This document shows, one piece after another, positions 1-13,200 of a stretch of 25,000 bases of DNA. The DNA lies in the NCBI GenBank assembly GCA_903813345.2, contig CAIIXF020000175.1, positions 1-25,000 on the forward strand, read 5' to 3'. The notes under the pieces were generated by a model that worked only from the letters and a program-made list of their open reading frames with translations, was not told the origin of the DNA and ran no database searches. The DNA is from Owenia fusiformis. Taxonomy: Eukaryota; Annelida; Polychaeta; Sabellida; Oweniidae. The position numbers and the translations under genes are program-made. How positions within the stretch are numbered: position 1 is the stretch's first letter; each line of letters begins with the position of its first letter.

Positions 1-135
1 ACTGAAAGGGATTTTAAATCATTATTCCAAACTATATTTTATTTTTCTAAGTAATTTTGGCTTAATATTCAAATATTGTATTTCAAGTCATTAAAGCATT
101 TGCATGCTTTTACCCAGGCACTTAAAATCTACACT

Positions 136-606
136 AGCACATGAATGAACATTGGGGTATTTATTTCTAAACGATATGAAATATCAATAATTTAATATTT
201 TCAAATAGTCATGCCTAAGTTACAATGTGTATATAATAAATTAAGTTATAATACAGTTTAATGCACGGTTCCAATAAAACTCATGTATAAAAAATGATGA
301 ATGTTTTGGGCTGGGCATTAAGACTATAATCAAATGAACAATGAGATCGTGAAGCTTCATAGCACCAAGATTAAGTACTGGTGTACCATTGTTTCTTAAC
401 ACAAATAATTGACAATCACTCGATTATCACTGAAGCGCTCTATTTTCAAATATTGCAAGAGCTAGTGAGACCTTACAAAATTCACTTAACTATACTTAGT
501 CATTAATTTAATAATTTTAAAAATAAACAAAAGTTAAAATTGACTAAGTTTTCAGGTCATATGATGAAAGTATTCCTATTTAGAAAACCTACAGAATATT
601 TTTCTG
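136..606 (-). other. CEP350 3' untranslated region (approximate end)
   Basis: AT-rich sequence after the stop codon with no further coding potential. An AATAAA on the minus strand at 160-165 is followed about 15-30 bases later by a TG-rich stretch (ATGTGCTAGTGTAG), so cleavage near 135-150 is likely. A second AATAAA lies at 38-43. The end is an estimate. Confidence 0.5.
160..165 (-). terminator. polyadenylation signal AATAAA for CEP350
   Basis: Canonical hexamer on the minus strand about 440 bases after the stop codon, with a TG-rich downstream element at the usual distance. A second hexamer at 38-43 lacks a clear TG-rich follow-on. Confidence 0.5.
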
Positions 607-1283
607 TCAGCTCTCCTGTCTTTTGGCTTTTCTTTCTGCAATAGATTTAATAACAGAACCTGTTTCTTTGAGCAAAGAGTCAAATATCGCATCAGAAAGT
701 TGCATTTTTACAGATAATTCATCAGCATCATAATTTACCCATTCAGTCTCTTCAGTTCGTAATTCTTGCACTAATATCCTGTCGACATGATCTTTTTTCT
801 TTTTACCCGCCCATTTGGCAATGCGTTTCTTTTTCGTTTTTCCGACTAAACCTAGCGATTGTAAGAGTTCATTCTCCACAAGAGGACGTAATTCACTGAG
901 CATTGTGGGAGTTGTTCTCCCTTTGAAATATTGTTTTCTGATTGGCTTAGGTTTCATCCATGCTGCATATTCCTCTTCCTCCTCATCCTCGTCCTGATAA
1001 ATATCGACCATTAACTCTCCAACCAAATCGAACACCAGCTGTTTATACACTCGTTTACTGTTCGCTTCCATATCAGTACCTTTTTCCGATTTAGTGAAAT
1101 ATTCTGGCGGAGCTTGAACACCTTTCAGAGACTCGCCATATCTCCTTTGAGTCCAATATACATCCAGAGCATCTGAGATTAACTCTTTCACTTCTGGTTG
1201 CTTATGAGGAACAGCATAAAATAGTTCTTCAGATAATTTTTGTAAGTTGAGCTTGTTTAACTCCTGCCTGGCCACAGAGGCTC
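607..1283 (-). CDS. CEP350: CEP350 last coding exon, conserved C-terminal region
   Basis: Encodes the last 225 residues. Conserved blocks: SKRVYKQLVFDL, an acidic DEDEEEEE run followed by WMKP, then DHVDRILVQEL, EWVNYDADELSVKMQL and IFDSLLKE, ending RQES before the stop. These match the vertebrate C terminus. The region is thought to share a motif with plant TRM proteins that bind TON1/FOP-like partners (family knowledge, from memory). The frame is open upstream to 1404, but the acceptor ttttag at 1284-1289 gives the phase that fits the preceding exon. Confidence 0.97.
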
Positions 1284-4200
1284 CTAAAATAGTAAGAGCA
1301 AATATGCACATTTTAAACTTTTTTCTTAACTCTTTCCTCCATGTAATACCATGTCTTTCCAGTGTTATAATAAAATACTGTCTATGTCTTTTTAACTCTC
1401 CCATTTAAATACTATTCTCATTGAGGTTCAGATTGATTGTTAGGGTAATTATTAGACTATCAGTCGTCTGATACAGTAATGTTGTCAAACAAATTCAATT
1501 GGATTATAATAAATATCTTGAAGCTTAATAAGTTTGAAATCAAACAAATTTACAAAGAAATGATCAAAGAAAATACTTGTACAGTATTCAATATTCCAGG
1601 AAAAGGAACTTTTTTTCAGAGAACTATGTACATGCTTTATTTTTTCTATCTGCTATGTGTTCACACCAGATTCTACTGACATTTTACAATAAGGCTATTG
1701 CCATTTTCAGACACAGAATTAATATACCTTTATCATCACTAGGCGGGCCAGGGTAGGGAGGGGGAGGCTTGTTGGGGATCTTACGTTTCCCAAGTCCAAA
1801 GTCATCATCAAACCATTCTTCCTGGTCATCTCCAAACACCAGAGTGTCAACAAGATCATTAAATTCTCCCTGGAAAAGCAACAGTGTGATTCAATTTATA
1901 TTAGTACTTTTTACATACCAGTTATTTCAACATAAAATATGATAGACACCCATATTTCTTTTTTATATAATGCTCCATATAATTCACAGTAATAAATATT
2001 TTACAGTAATTTTTACTTAATCCACAGTTCCTAATTAATTTCATGTGAAATTTTGTCTAAATATTAATCACAATGTTTTATATTAGCCAGAGCAATATCT
2101 ATTGATCAAGTCATATTTAAAAAAATCCTTCAAAAATCGTTATTTTTGACCGAGTCATCTTTTGTATTTTAATGTATTTCATACACAAAATAAATGCATA
2201 CCTGTGTAATAGAGGCAGATTCTCCAAATATAGGTGAGACTGGCCTTGCAATAGATGGCGCCCCTGTATCATCCTTACTGCCCTCTATAGTGACTCTTTC
2301 CCGGAATAAATCATCTGTTAACTCCTTTGAGTCGTACTTTGGTGGAGGCATACGTTCATCGGGAGTAACAGGAGTATGAGGGGGACTCCCTACACTGGAC
2401 AGTGGAGAAGTTGGAGTGACATCTAGACTTGACCCAGAAATCGAACCAGGGGTAATCGGGGAGGATGGTAAAGCTTTGGGGCGTGATGGTGAAACAGGTG
2501 GCGATAAAACAGAAGGGAAGTTCTCGCCTTTCAGTACAGTACTTTGAGGTATTCGAGTTTTCTGTTGTGTAACTTGTTCTAGTTTTGTTGCCTGTTTTTC
2601 ACGCTGCTTTTTTCTGATGCTGATCATCTGACTGATGGCCTCATCAAGTAGGTTATTCACAACAGAGTTAGCACTCCTCTCCATTCCTTCTTTCTTTTTA
2701 TCCCCAACAGGAACATCTTTCTCTTTGATGTCATCAATTTGCTCCAAACTAGGCCCTTCTTCAAAGCTGATAGATTGATCCAAGGTATCGAGATCTCTTG
2801 TAAGAAGATCCAATAATGGTGTATGATGTTTTGCTTTTCTTACTGATGATACGTCACTTGTCTCTTCAGAATAACTATCTTTAGCCTCTGATTGCACCAT
2901 CGTATCTTGCTTAACAATTATCTCTGTTATTGTTTCAAATGAGTCTTTAATGATCATTTCAGTAAGCTTATCGGTGATAGTCTCAACAAGTTGATCCTTT
3001 TTCATAAGCTCATTCTGCTCTTGCTCAACCTTAACTTCAGATTCGTCTTTAAGTTCATATGTTTTGTTTAAGTCGGTAAGCTCAGGAGATTTTTCACTAT
3101 CTCCTTGTTCAGTGACTGTGTGATCAGATACTGATATTTCACTTACAATAGATTCAGATATGCTTCCATCATTTGGTTTCACATAGTCGCCTGGTAGTTT
3201 GCAGATCTCATCAGGTGTTGCAAATGTACCATAGTCTTGGTTACACTCGAAGTATTCTATACCTTTAATGGTACCATCTGTATCACCTACTGATGTATCT
3301 AATGACACACCAGCCCAATATCCAGCAGAGGATATCAGTGTACCTTTGTACATTAAGGTCCCAGGGTGGGTGTCATTATACAACACTCTGTCTCCGATGT
3401 TAAACTCACTGAGGGGGTCAATAGGGGTACTGGTACTTCTTGGTTCATCCTTCTGAGACCAGCGTGGAGATTGCTCAGGACTTTTGTTAATATCCTCCTG
3501 TGTGGCATTAAGATTTGGAGTCTCATCTGCTTTAAGGGTGTCATCTTTCAGGGTAGTATCAAAGAATAATCCCTGTTGCGCTTTTTCACTTAAATCACTT
3601 GCTAAAGATAACTGTTCACTGATATCCTCCTCACTGATTATACTCTCAACCAGGCTCCCACTTCTATCATCTCTCACATCCGATTCCTTCGTGTCATTAG
3701 CACTTGGTTTGATGTCCTTGGCTTCAGAATGTTTGGCACTTTTCTCAGATATAAAACTACTTGATGAGGAGTCAGAGAAATCATCTGAGTATTTGTCAGA
3801 TTTTTCACTCAGACTTCTTGTTCTTGTTTTAGATTCGGTACTTGTGTATGAGTAATCTGATTTGTCACTTTTGTAGGATTTGTCACTCTTGTAAGATCTG
3901 TCACTCTTGTAAGATTTGTCACTTTTATAGGAAATATCTGACTTTTGGCTTGTGTCATCTTTTTGGCTTTGTATTTCTGATTCTACATGTTCAGAGATTT
4001 CTGATTGCGCTGTCAAAGATCTGGCTGATAATTTACCAACGATTTCTGGTGATTTTTCTTTTGTTTCTTCATGAACAGAATGCTCTGAAACAAAAGATTC
4101 AGAGTATTCTGAGATATCTTCTATGATAGATTTTGCTTCTGAACGGGCTGATCCCAAGTTGGACCTTGAACTTTTGACCTCTGACCTTGCTGTTATATCC

Positions 4201-7200
4201 TCAGGGATGTCTGGTATATCAGTTGTAGATCTCGCAGATTGAGGAATTTGTATTTTAAGATCTTGTTTTGACGTTTCAGTTCTGCCTGTAACAACTTCAG
4301 ACTCTTCAAGTATTTCTGTATAAGATCTTTGGGAATCTGGAACCTGAATATCAAGTTCTGATTTCTCAGATTCTGACCTTGAAGACTTGACCTCTGACCT
4401 TGCAGTGATGTCTTCTGGGATTTCAGTGTATGATCTGGCTGTATCAGGAATATGAATACTTGTATCAGTCTCCTGTCTAGATTTAGGTCTGACTGTGATA
4501 CCAGATGGAACATCAGAAGGCTGATATGAAATTTCCTCAGGGATGTCGTTATCTGATTTAGCACTAAGTGGCGGCATATCAGTGTCTGGTCTTTCAAAGA
4601 CGCTATTGTCAGATTTATCTGATTTGATACTCTCGCTTCTTTGGAAGGATTCAGAATAGGAAGGGAAATCTGTGGATTTATTGTTGAGGTCCCTGGGGGA
4701 GGGAGAGATTGGAAGCTGAGGGGATGAGGGGAGGGTCTGCTCCAGGCTCTCGTGTATGCTCTCTAGCGAGGGACGTCTATTTGCAGTGGAACTATCAACA
4801 CGTATTGGTGATACAATCTGTCTGCCAGTGTCTGTAACATACAATGAAGCATTTACTATAATGTGAGATATTATTTCAATATGAGAACCTTTATGAGAAA
4901 TTTTCAAACATCTAAAATGGATATCATCCTAATATGTTAAGCTAATATCATAACTGCATAACTTACCATCTAGGGTAGGAGACATGAGCTGTGTGGGACT
5001 GTATGTAGTACTATTGGACTCAGATCCATCTTTGTCCTCAAAACTAGAACTTGATTTACTGCTTTCCGACTCACTTCGTTGCTTGTCGAATGTATCAGCC
5101 TTCTTTTCAACTAAATCTGCCTTTTCAAGCTTTTTCGGTTTCAGTTTCTGGGATAAGGTTGTGGGAGATTTTGAATCGGGAAGTTTCAATGAAGTCACCT
5201 CATGTTGTTTTCGGAGTCGTTTGGATTCTGCAACTCGTGGCTGTTTGATTTGTGGTTTAACTGCTTTCTTTGGTTCAATATCAACTTCAGACTGTATTTC
5301 TACAGTTACTTGATTGATGTAGCTGTCATAAGCCTGGAAGAAATTAACATTATATTTCCTAATGTAAAGAAATTTAAGTTAAATTAAAATTATTTTTTAC
5401 CTCATATCTCAAGTCCACAAAAGGACATGAGGACTTGAGATGACAGGTGAAATAGGCACTATGTATAATAGACAGAAAATTATCGCAGATATTACCCAAT
5501 ATGAAGAGTAGTTTTAATTTGTACCAACAATGTTGGCAAATGGACAGACAGACCAATGATTGGACATCTTGTCCATCCCATAGGCTTAATATCTAGTATG
5601 TAAGTAAAAAATAGCTAGAGGAATGCTCACATAATTCCAAATCATTATTAATAAGGCAACAAAATGATACCATGATGCAATTACAACAAGGCAACAACAA
5701 GCAAAATGTTACCACCTGCCATTTGTTACAGCAACGGACAACACCAACCACCGAACACCATCCACAAAAAAAAAGTTGCAGACTATAATAATATGTCACC
5801 ACTTCTGGTGGTAACATAAAAATGTAATAATTGCTACAGATGCCAAACACCAGTCACAAAAAGTGGAAACTATGACAAAACATCACCACTAGCGTTTTTA
5901 ATATTAAAAAATATAATGACCTCTATTTGTTTCTTCAATGATGCTTCCTGTTGCTTCAGCCTTTCCTTGTGCTTCTTTTTCTGATCTCTCTTCAGTTTTT
6001 CTGCTTCGATTTTCCTACGCTTCAGTTCCTCATTCAGTGCCCTAACTCTTCCTTCTATGTCACTTTGGTCAGAGGCTGTTTCTAGAATGTGGTTTAATAA
6101 CATGAATTCAGAACAATTCATTTAAGTTCAGTTTATGTGTGGGCTTTTGTAGATAATATCATTATCGTTTTAGAATATTTGTTCTGATAAAGTAGAGTGA
6201 GTAATGGTTTTTATATGTGTAGGTCAGTCAGTTAATATATATTCATATGTAAAAAATGATATATTGAAATTAGGGAATGTAGAAAAATATATATTTAAGA
6301 TAGAAAAGCACATAATATACTAATTACAGTGGGGGACGGCTGTTTGACATAAATTGATTAAAAAATACAAAGAAATTAGGTAAAATACATTGAATAGAAG
6401 ATGTTCACCAGTTCATACATAACAGAATAGCCTCTTGAAATGACAAATAGAATGGCAAAATCCAAGACTTTCAATGGTAATGAATATAAACTTCAATTAA
6501 TTAATTACTTTATGACGCAAATCAATTTATCTTAAGTAATATTTTGAAGAGGTGGGAGCAACTCAAAAATATTATTATCACATTCATTTCATATCATAAA
6601 TCATTATATTGATAATTTCCCCAAGGACATTAATAAACGCATACAAATGCAGAATATGAAAGATGGTATATACTGATAAACTCCAGATGATACATTATTG
6701 AATACTCTTTGTACACCCATTGGTTAGTAATGCTACACTCTGACTATTACAGACAAGTTTACAGTTTAGATAAGATTTTATGCAAATGAAAGCAGCTTTC
6801 ATAGCTTTATATGAGATGTTAAAATGAATGCTTTTAGACAGAAAATGTATTGTCAACATATTCTAGCTTAATCTACTGATTGGATATAGGCAAAATCAAA
6901 GAGTTGTCTTTAATTTTAGAGTAAAGACAAAGCTGAGCTCTTGGACAGAGTAATAACTGGAAATTTATAATCAGATCTGTTTGTGATCCATACTGTATCA
7001 TTTTACAGAAAGCACAGAATAAGAGTAAAGATTTGCACAAATAGAACATTTCATTTTCTAAATATTTCTACTTACCACTCTGAGTGTATGAAAATGAATC
7101 TTCTGATTCGCTGCCTGACTCTATCCGCTTATTCTGGAAGAGAGCCCTGGCTGCCTTGGGGGACCTGGGGGAGAGGTTTGTGTCCCTAGAGAGAAGGCTG

Positions 7201-10200
7201 CTACACGACACCTTTGAAGGAGGCGTTGATTTGGTATGTGTGTTACTGTTTGAAGAGTCAAAGTCATTGGAATATTCATGTCCTGTTTCATCGCTAACTG
7301 ATTCAGTAGTCCTGAAAGTAAAAAATTTTAAAAACACATATTGATTGCACAAGATCATCTAAATATAATAAAAGGTTAATATTAAACTGATTACGGCATA
7401 TGTTGAAATTGCACTGAACAAAAATAAAAACATTATATCTATGTGCATATCTACATGTACCAATTGAACACATTCTAATATCTACACATTATTATCAAAT
7501 ACAAGTGGAAGACTACAGATAAGAGGACCTTCCTGAAAAGGAATCCACTGCTATAAATAACAGCTATAGCACAAAAGCAATTTGTCATATTAAACTCCAG
7601 AGAATCTGAAAACTCCTCAATTGCAAGGGTGATGACTTACAAAAAGATTACTCTCTAGTCTGGTATATTTCATTTCATTCCTCTCTAAAATTTGAAAAAG
7701 TATTTGTTTTCCAGCAACCTATACAATTTTAATGTTCACTACATGCCTGTTTAATTTATTCCTTGCTTTTCCACTTTATTTAATATTTCAAAACATGAAA
7801 TTCTCTCATTTCACAAGTGCAAACAGTATCTATCAAGTTTCAGGATCAACTTGAGTTCTATATTTATTGTGACTAGAACATTGAGGAATGTGAAGTTGTT
7901 GAATGTAAGTACATGATAAAAGTTAAACAAATATTGGTATTGATAAGTGTCATTGAAGATGTTTTTCATGTGTTAGAACATTTAAAGATGTCACCTCAGA
8001 TAGTTTATTTGAAATGGGGTATTCAGATGATTTATGGCAAATATACAACTGCCTTCTATTTGCCAATAAGACCCTCAATAAACAGAATGAAATCTTCTGT
8101 CAAATATTAAACAATAAATCATAGAAACTTGATTTTTGTTACTTTTTAAATGTACTTATTCAGACCTCATTTAAGATCAAATGACCCAATTAAGTATCAG
8201 ACATATTCATAATAAAAGTAAACTGCAAATGTATTTCAACCAGACCATTGGGGGCAGATTTATGCATTTAATGGTGCAGATTCTTTTACCTTGAAAGGGC
8301 CACATTTAGCAGTTATGTCCCTATCATTGAATATATGCCTAAGGTCTGTCACCAATATAGCCCGAGCTTGCGAGGGTTATATTACGACAGACCGAAGGCA
8401 TATATTCAATGATACGGACATAACTGTTGTATTACATACTTTTATATCATGGCTACGTTATATCAATGACGCAACGTGTCTGTGTGCGAGTGAAATTAGG
8501 AAGAAATGAAACATGACGTTCCGATGACGTCATAAGATTTTCATGGTAAAAGGTTTGGCGGCTATACAGGAATATATAGCCGACCTTCAGCTCCATTGAC
8601 TTCAATACAAATGCTTCGTTGGGTATGTAATACAACACTAAACTCACTTGCTGCTGCGGTCAGATTTTCTACTGTCAGGACCACTGGAGCGTGATTGGGA
8701 TGCGATATCCTCTGGAACTGAACTGTCACTGATGCTCTCTCTCTTTGGAAACTTCTCTGATGTTGATGGTAGATCCTCCGCAATAGAGCTTTCACTTCCA
8801 CTTCTGGAATGCAATGATTAATGAATGATTCAGAATATAATCATTCAAATATTTTATAATGGGGCTTAAGAAAATTAATAAATCATTTGAATTAGGGCAG
8901 TATCATTTTTACCTTTGATGAGTCTTCACTGATTTTGATTGGGTAAGAATATCTTCAGCAATAGAGCTTTCACTGCCACTACTTCTTGGGGCCTTTCTTG
9001 TGTCATTTGTAGCTCTGGAGGATGACTCTTCCTGGATGGAGCTCTCGGAACCATCAGGAAGGACACTATAAGAGGAAGCCTTAGTTGGAGATTTATCCTC
9101 AACCTTCGCTGCAATTTTTGGAGTCGGACGTTCAGTTTTAGATGTTGAGACAGGTTCAGCTGAAATAAAGTAAACGAGGTACAAGGTGAAAAAGATTGTA
9201 TCAAAAATGGCCACCTTAAAATCTATCCAGCATAAGTTACTCAATTCTAAATTTTCATACCAAAAACACTGTCTATGACAACAATGAATCTTACTTTTTT
9301 TCTCCTCATTTTTCTCTTTATCAGCATCCTTCTTCCAAACTTTCAGCGCTTCCTTCTCCAAATTGTATATACTGTCCTCTTCTTTGTCCAGTCTCTTTTT
9401 CCATTCTATTAACTGCTCTGCTTGCTTACGTCTCTCTGCAAGCTTCTGTTCTTTCTTGGTGAGATACCTAAAAAAAAGGTACAAATAATCTATTAACATC
9501 AAAAGTGGTAATTTGGCAGTTATATAATTATGTAAATCGATTATTTGACAGGTAAATTATGAATTTAATTTTTACCTAAATGCCACAGAAACCATGTTCA
9601 TTTTTTCAAGACCCCCAGTGAACTTTCGCCCAGAGTACTATTTTACACTGAACGAATGTTGATCCCCGGGGATATTTCATATATCTCTTACATTAAAATT
9701 AATTTATAAAATAAATATACAATTATTTGACAAGTAAATCATGAACTTAATTTTTACCTACATGCCACAGACACCATGTTGTAAACATTGTTATATTATC
9801 AAATTCCAGAATTAATATTTAAGTTAAACCATAAGGGAGACAGCTTTTTGATCCAAAATGCTTCCCTAAATTTATATGTGTACAGTGTGTTCTTCTAATA
9901 GTTTAAATATTGAAAGTCTGATTTAAAAATGCAATGCTTTCATTTAAGCAAGAGATTCATTCAGATTTGCCTAAAAATGAAGTAGGTAAAGGAGAACCCG
10001 TGTTCACAAGTGGCAATATTTCCCACATACCTTTCATCTAGTTTGAGTCCTTTCAGTTTCTGTAAATTTGTTCTGTCAGCTCTGGATGAGGGGGACTTCT
10101 TTTTACTGTTACCTAAGTCTCCATAGATCTCAGAATCAGATTTGGAGTCTGCAATGAAACAACATGATTCAAATATGTTAATAGAAACATAACATAACAA

Positions 10201-13200
10201 GGTGAACTAGACAATGTCCACTCAATAGCACATCCCAAAGAATCAATCAAGCAGCAGATACACAAATATGCAGCTATTTTAAAAGGAATGGGTATATTTC
10301 AATTGCTTTTCAATTTTCAGAAATTAACAAATACAATCTTCTTTACTATCAGAGCTACAATGCCCAAAGGAAAACCATTTTGCTGTCTTTGGCTTCCCCA
10401 TTTTTAATTAAGCACAATATGCCATTTCTTTATTTGACATCATCAATATATAACTGTTTATAATTTTGCAATGGACAATTGAGGTTTATCAAATGATCCA
10501 AGACAACTCACCCTGCCTGGCTAGTATAGGACTGAACAGATCCTCCCTTGATGTGACATCATCAAACTGAAATGTAATGAAATATTTCAATCTTAAGAAC
10601 TAAGAAGTTACCTCAAAGGTTCGGCATTAAATCCTACACATACTAGTAAGTAGTAATCCATTTCTTTGACTGCTTGACCACCCACAAGTCACCACCCTTG
10701 ATAATGAAACAAACTTTGAGAATCGATTCCATATAACTGACTATGTATAGAATTTAATGTGGAATGTATAAGAAGGCACCTAACACATCTACTCAGAAAA
10801 CAGAAACACTCATTGTGCATAATATTTCACAACTTTTCAATTCACTAAATTCATAGTTCTGACTTTTACTTCTTTCATATTTTTCCCATAAAATGCGCTC
10901 AAAGAAAAAATTGGCATTTTCACTCCATGTCAGTCAACATCACAACAAAGCAATAAGTGCAAAATAATACAAATGTACAAGTATATTCATTGAAGTAGTT
11001 TATAAGATACCAGTTCTTCAACTCGACAATGGGAAGAACTGCTCTACCTTAGTGACTAATATGTCATTATATGACATCTAAAGAGTCAATAAAAGATATA
11101 TACAAAATGTGATCATTTCAAACCTTCAATATAAGCCATGCTAAAACACTGAGCTAATACCTTGATGAAATCTGGCACGATTTAATCCATTATTGAAGCC
11201 ATCTTGTAAATAACAATCATGAGGTTGTTTCTGATTTCTGAGCAATAAAGTAGTTTAGATTGCAATTTACTGCATACGAGGGATGAGAGAGCAACCCACA
11301 CTTTGGGAATGAGAAGCTTAAAGAAATATGCTTGATAAGCATCAATGCTACATACATTGCTCTAATTAATATTTGAGAAAATGAAAACATATATTTGAGT
11401 AATGTGATGGTGATGTAATAATGAAAGCTCAATGAATGCAAAAGCTAGGATCTGTCTGACACACAAGTGCAACCCTCCAAATTTTCTTCAAAAATGCAGT
11501 CAAAAATATTTGAATTTTGTTATCGTATTCTTTCTATTTTCAGTATTTGGTCCAATTGTTGATTTTCAAAATTGCATGAACTGCAAATTTTCAAAATCTC
11601 AATGGCATTTCTTGGAATTCTAAAATTCCTTGACTAAGCCAACCATGTATGTAAAGCAATCAATAATTTTGATATAATTTAATGATCTCTGATGTTGACA
11701 CTTGTGGGCCAGACCCCCAGGCAAGCTTACATGCTCCTGTTCAAAAGCAGACATCCCATCATCAGTGGCGGCCTCTATTGGCTGTTTTCCACCCTTTAGT
11801 TTCTCCCGAACCTGAATGAAGCAAACACTGCAATGTTATTCAATGAAGAGGAGGGAGAGCAGTTTAATGAAGCAGTCAATGGCCAACATGTAATCTTGTC
11901 AAGCTAAAATTGCATGCATTTTGGACAATCTCCAAGTATTTGATGTATTATTTGCTGTAAATTTCTTCTTCAACAATCTACAATCCATCTTATATTTATC
12001 CATTTTAAAAATGCAACAAGAGGGAAAATAAGACACATTGGCAAACACATTTTATAAGTTCTTTGTTATACCATTCTGAATACTCCGCATCACATGAGGA
12101 CATATTAATGAAGCATTTTCTCAGTGAAACACATAAAATTCCATTTTGAATAAATTTTGTTTCAAGTTTTTCTAAATTTTTAAAATCTTAAATTGTCTAC
12201 GTTATATACATGTGTATTTGCATATGATACCATACCGTTTAACATTACATAGTAAGGAAATGTGATAACTATATGCAAGCTGTGTAGTGAAGGAAAATGA
12301 AGCTGATTTAGTCATAGCTATAGTAAAGGGAACGCTTCCAGTAATGTACTATTCCTTTTTAATGTGATGATAAAAGCATATCCTCTGTTGAACATTCATG
12401 CAAAGTTCCAAAACACAATCTTTCAATACAAACAATTAACTAATGTTCCCAGATAATTGTTCACAATACATAAAATATCATTAATGTAATACATTTTGTC
12501 ACAGGCTTGTAGCAAAGCATGATTGTTGGAAATATTTCTGCTATTAATATTATGGTTATGTAAAATTGAAGATACAAGTGAAAAAATGTTCCCTAAATCA
12601 TACACTATAGGTGATCTCCACTTTTCCTACTTCAAAATAGTCTTGCATCTGAAAATTATATTGTCATTGGCAAGCTTGTATCTTGATATACATTAATCGA
12701 ATAAATTGACCAGGCTATATATGAAAATGTCAACAACATGAAATATGAAAAAGGCAGGATGTAATTACAGGCGGTGTCTACAGCACATTAAGCCATACAT
12801 GCAAAAGCCAAGCAAGGGATGATAGTAAGTCTCTCAACAAAGAAATTGGGGAGAAACCGTATTAATCCCATCCCCAGAAGTGCTACCCAACAATGCTTAA
12901 TAAGAGTTAATTAGGTATGGATATACAAAATGAATGTTTGAAATATTAAACTGCAACTACCCTGTTGCTCCCTGATGTCAAATATGTAAGCCGCGGTGTA
13001 ACCCCTAGCAATGAGATGACTGAAAGGCAATAAAGTGCTGCAGAAGGCAAGGCTAGATCAGCTACAAAGTACCTTAAAGAAAGACCTAAGGGCAATTTCA
13101 CTGGTAAGAGTAGACTGAGATTTCACCCAGTGAAAAAGCAACTTTTCTTGCAATACTTTGTCCTGCAATGTAAAGAAACGAACCTAGAAAGGAAAGATGG

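Noticed and set aside
1479-1679. 66-codon plus-strand open frame
   Set aside because: AT-rich intronic sequence with no recognisable similarity or promoter context.
3268-4126. Several plus-strand open frames of 62-123 codons opposite the large CEP350 exon
   Set aside because: They are antisense shadows of strongly coding, low-complexity sequence.
4193-4597. 134-codon minus-strand open frame in the large exon
   Set aside because: It is an alternative frame of the Ser-rich repeats. The CEP350 frame continues through, with domain support on both sides.
5593-5850. 85-codon Cys-rich minus-strand open frame
   Set aside because: It falls in an intron over degenerate repeat copies and does not match CEP350 phase.
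8453-8801. Small minus-strand open frames over and beside the hairpin element
   Set aside because: The first is repeat-derived; the second is a wrong-frame reading of window exon 21.
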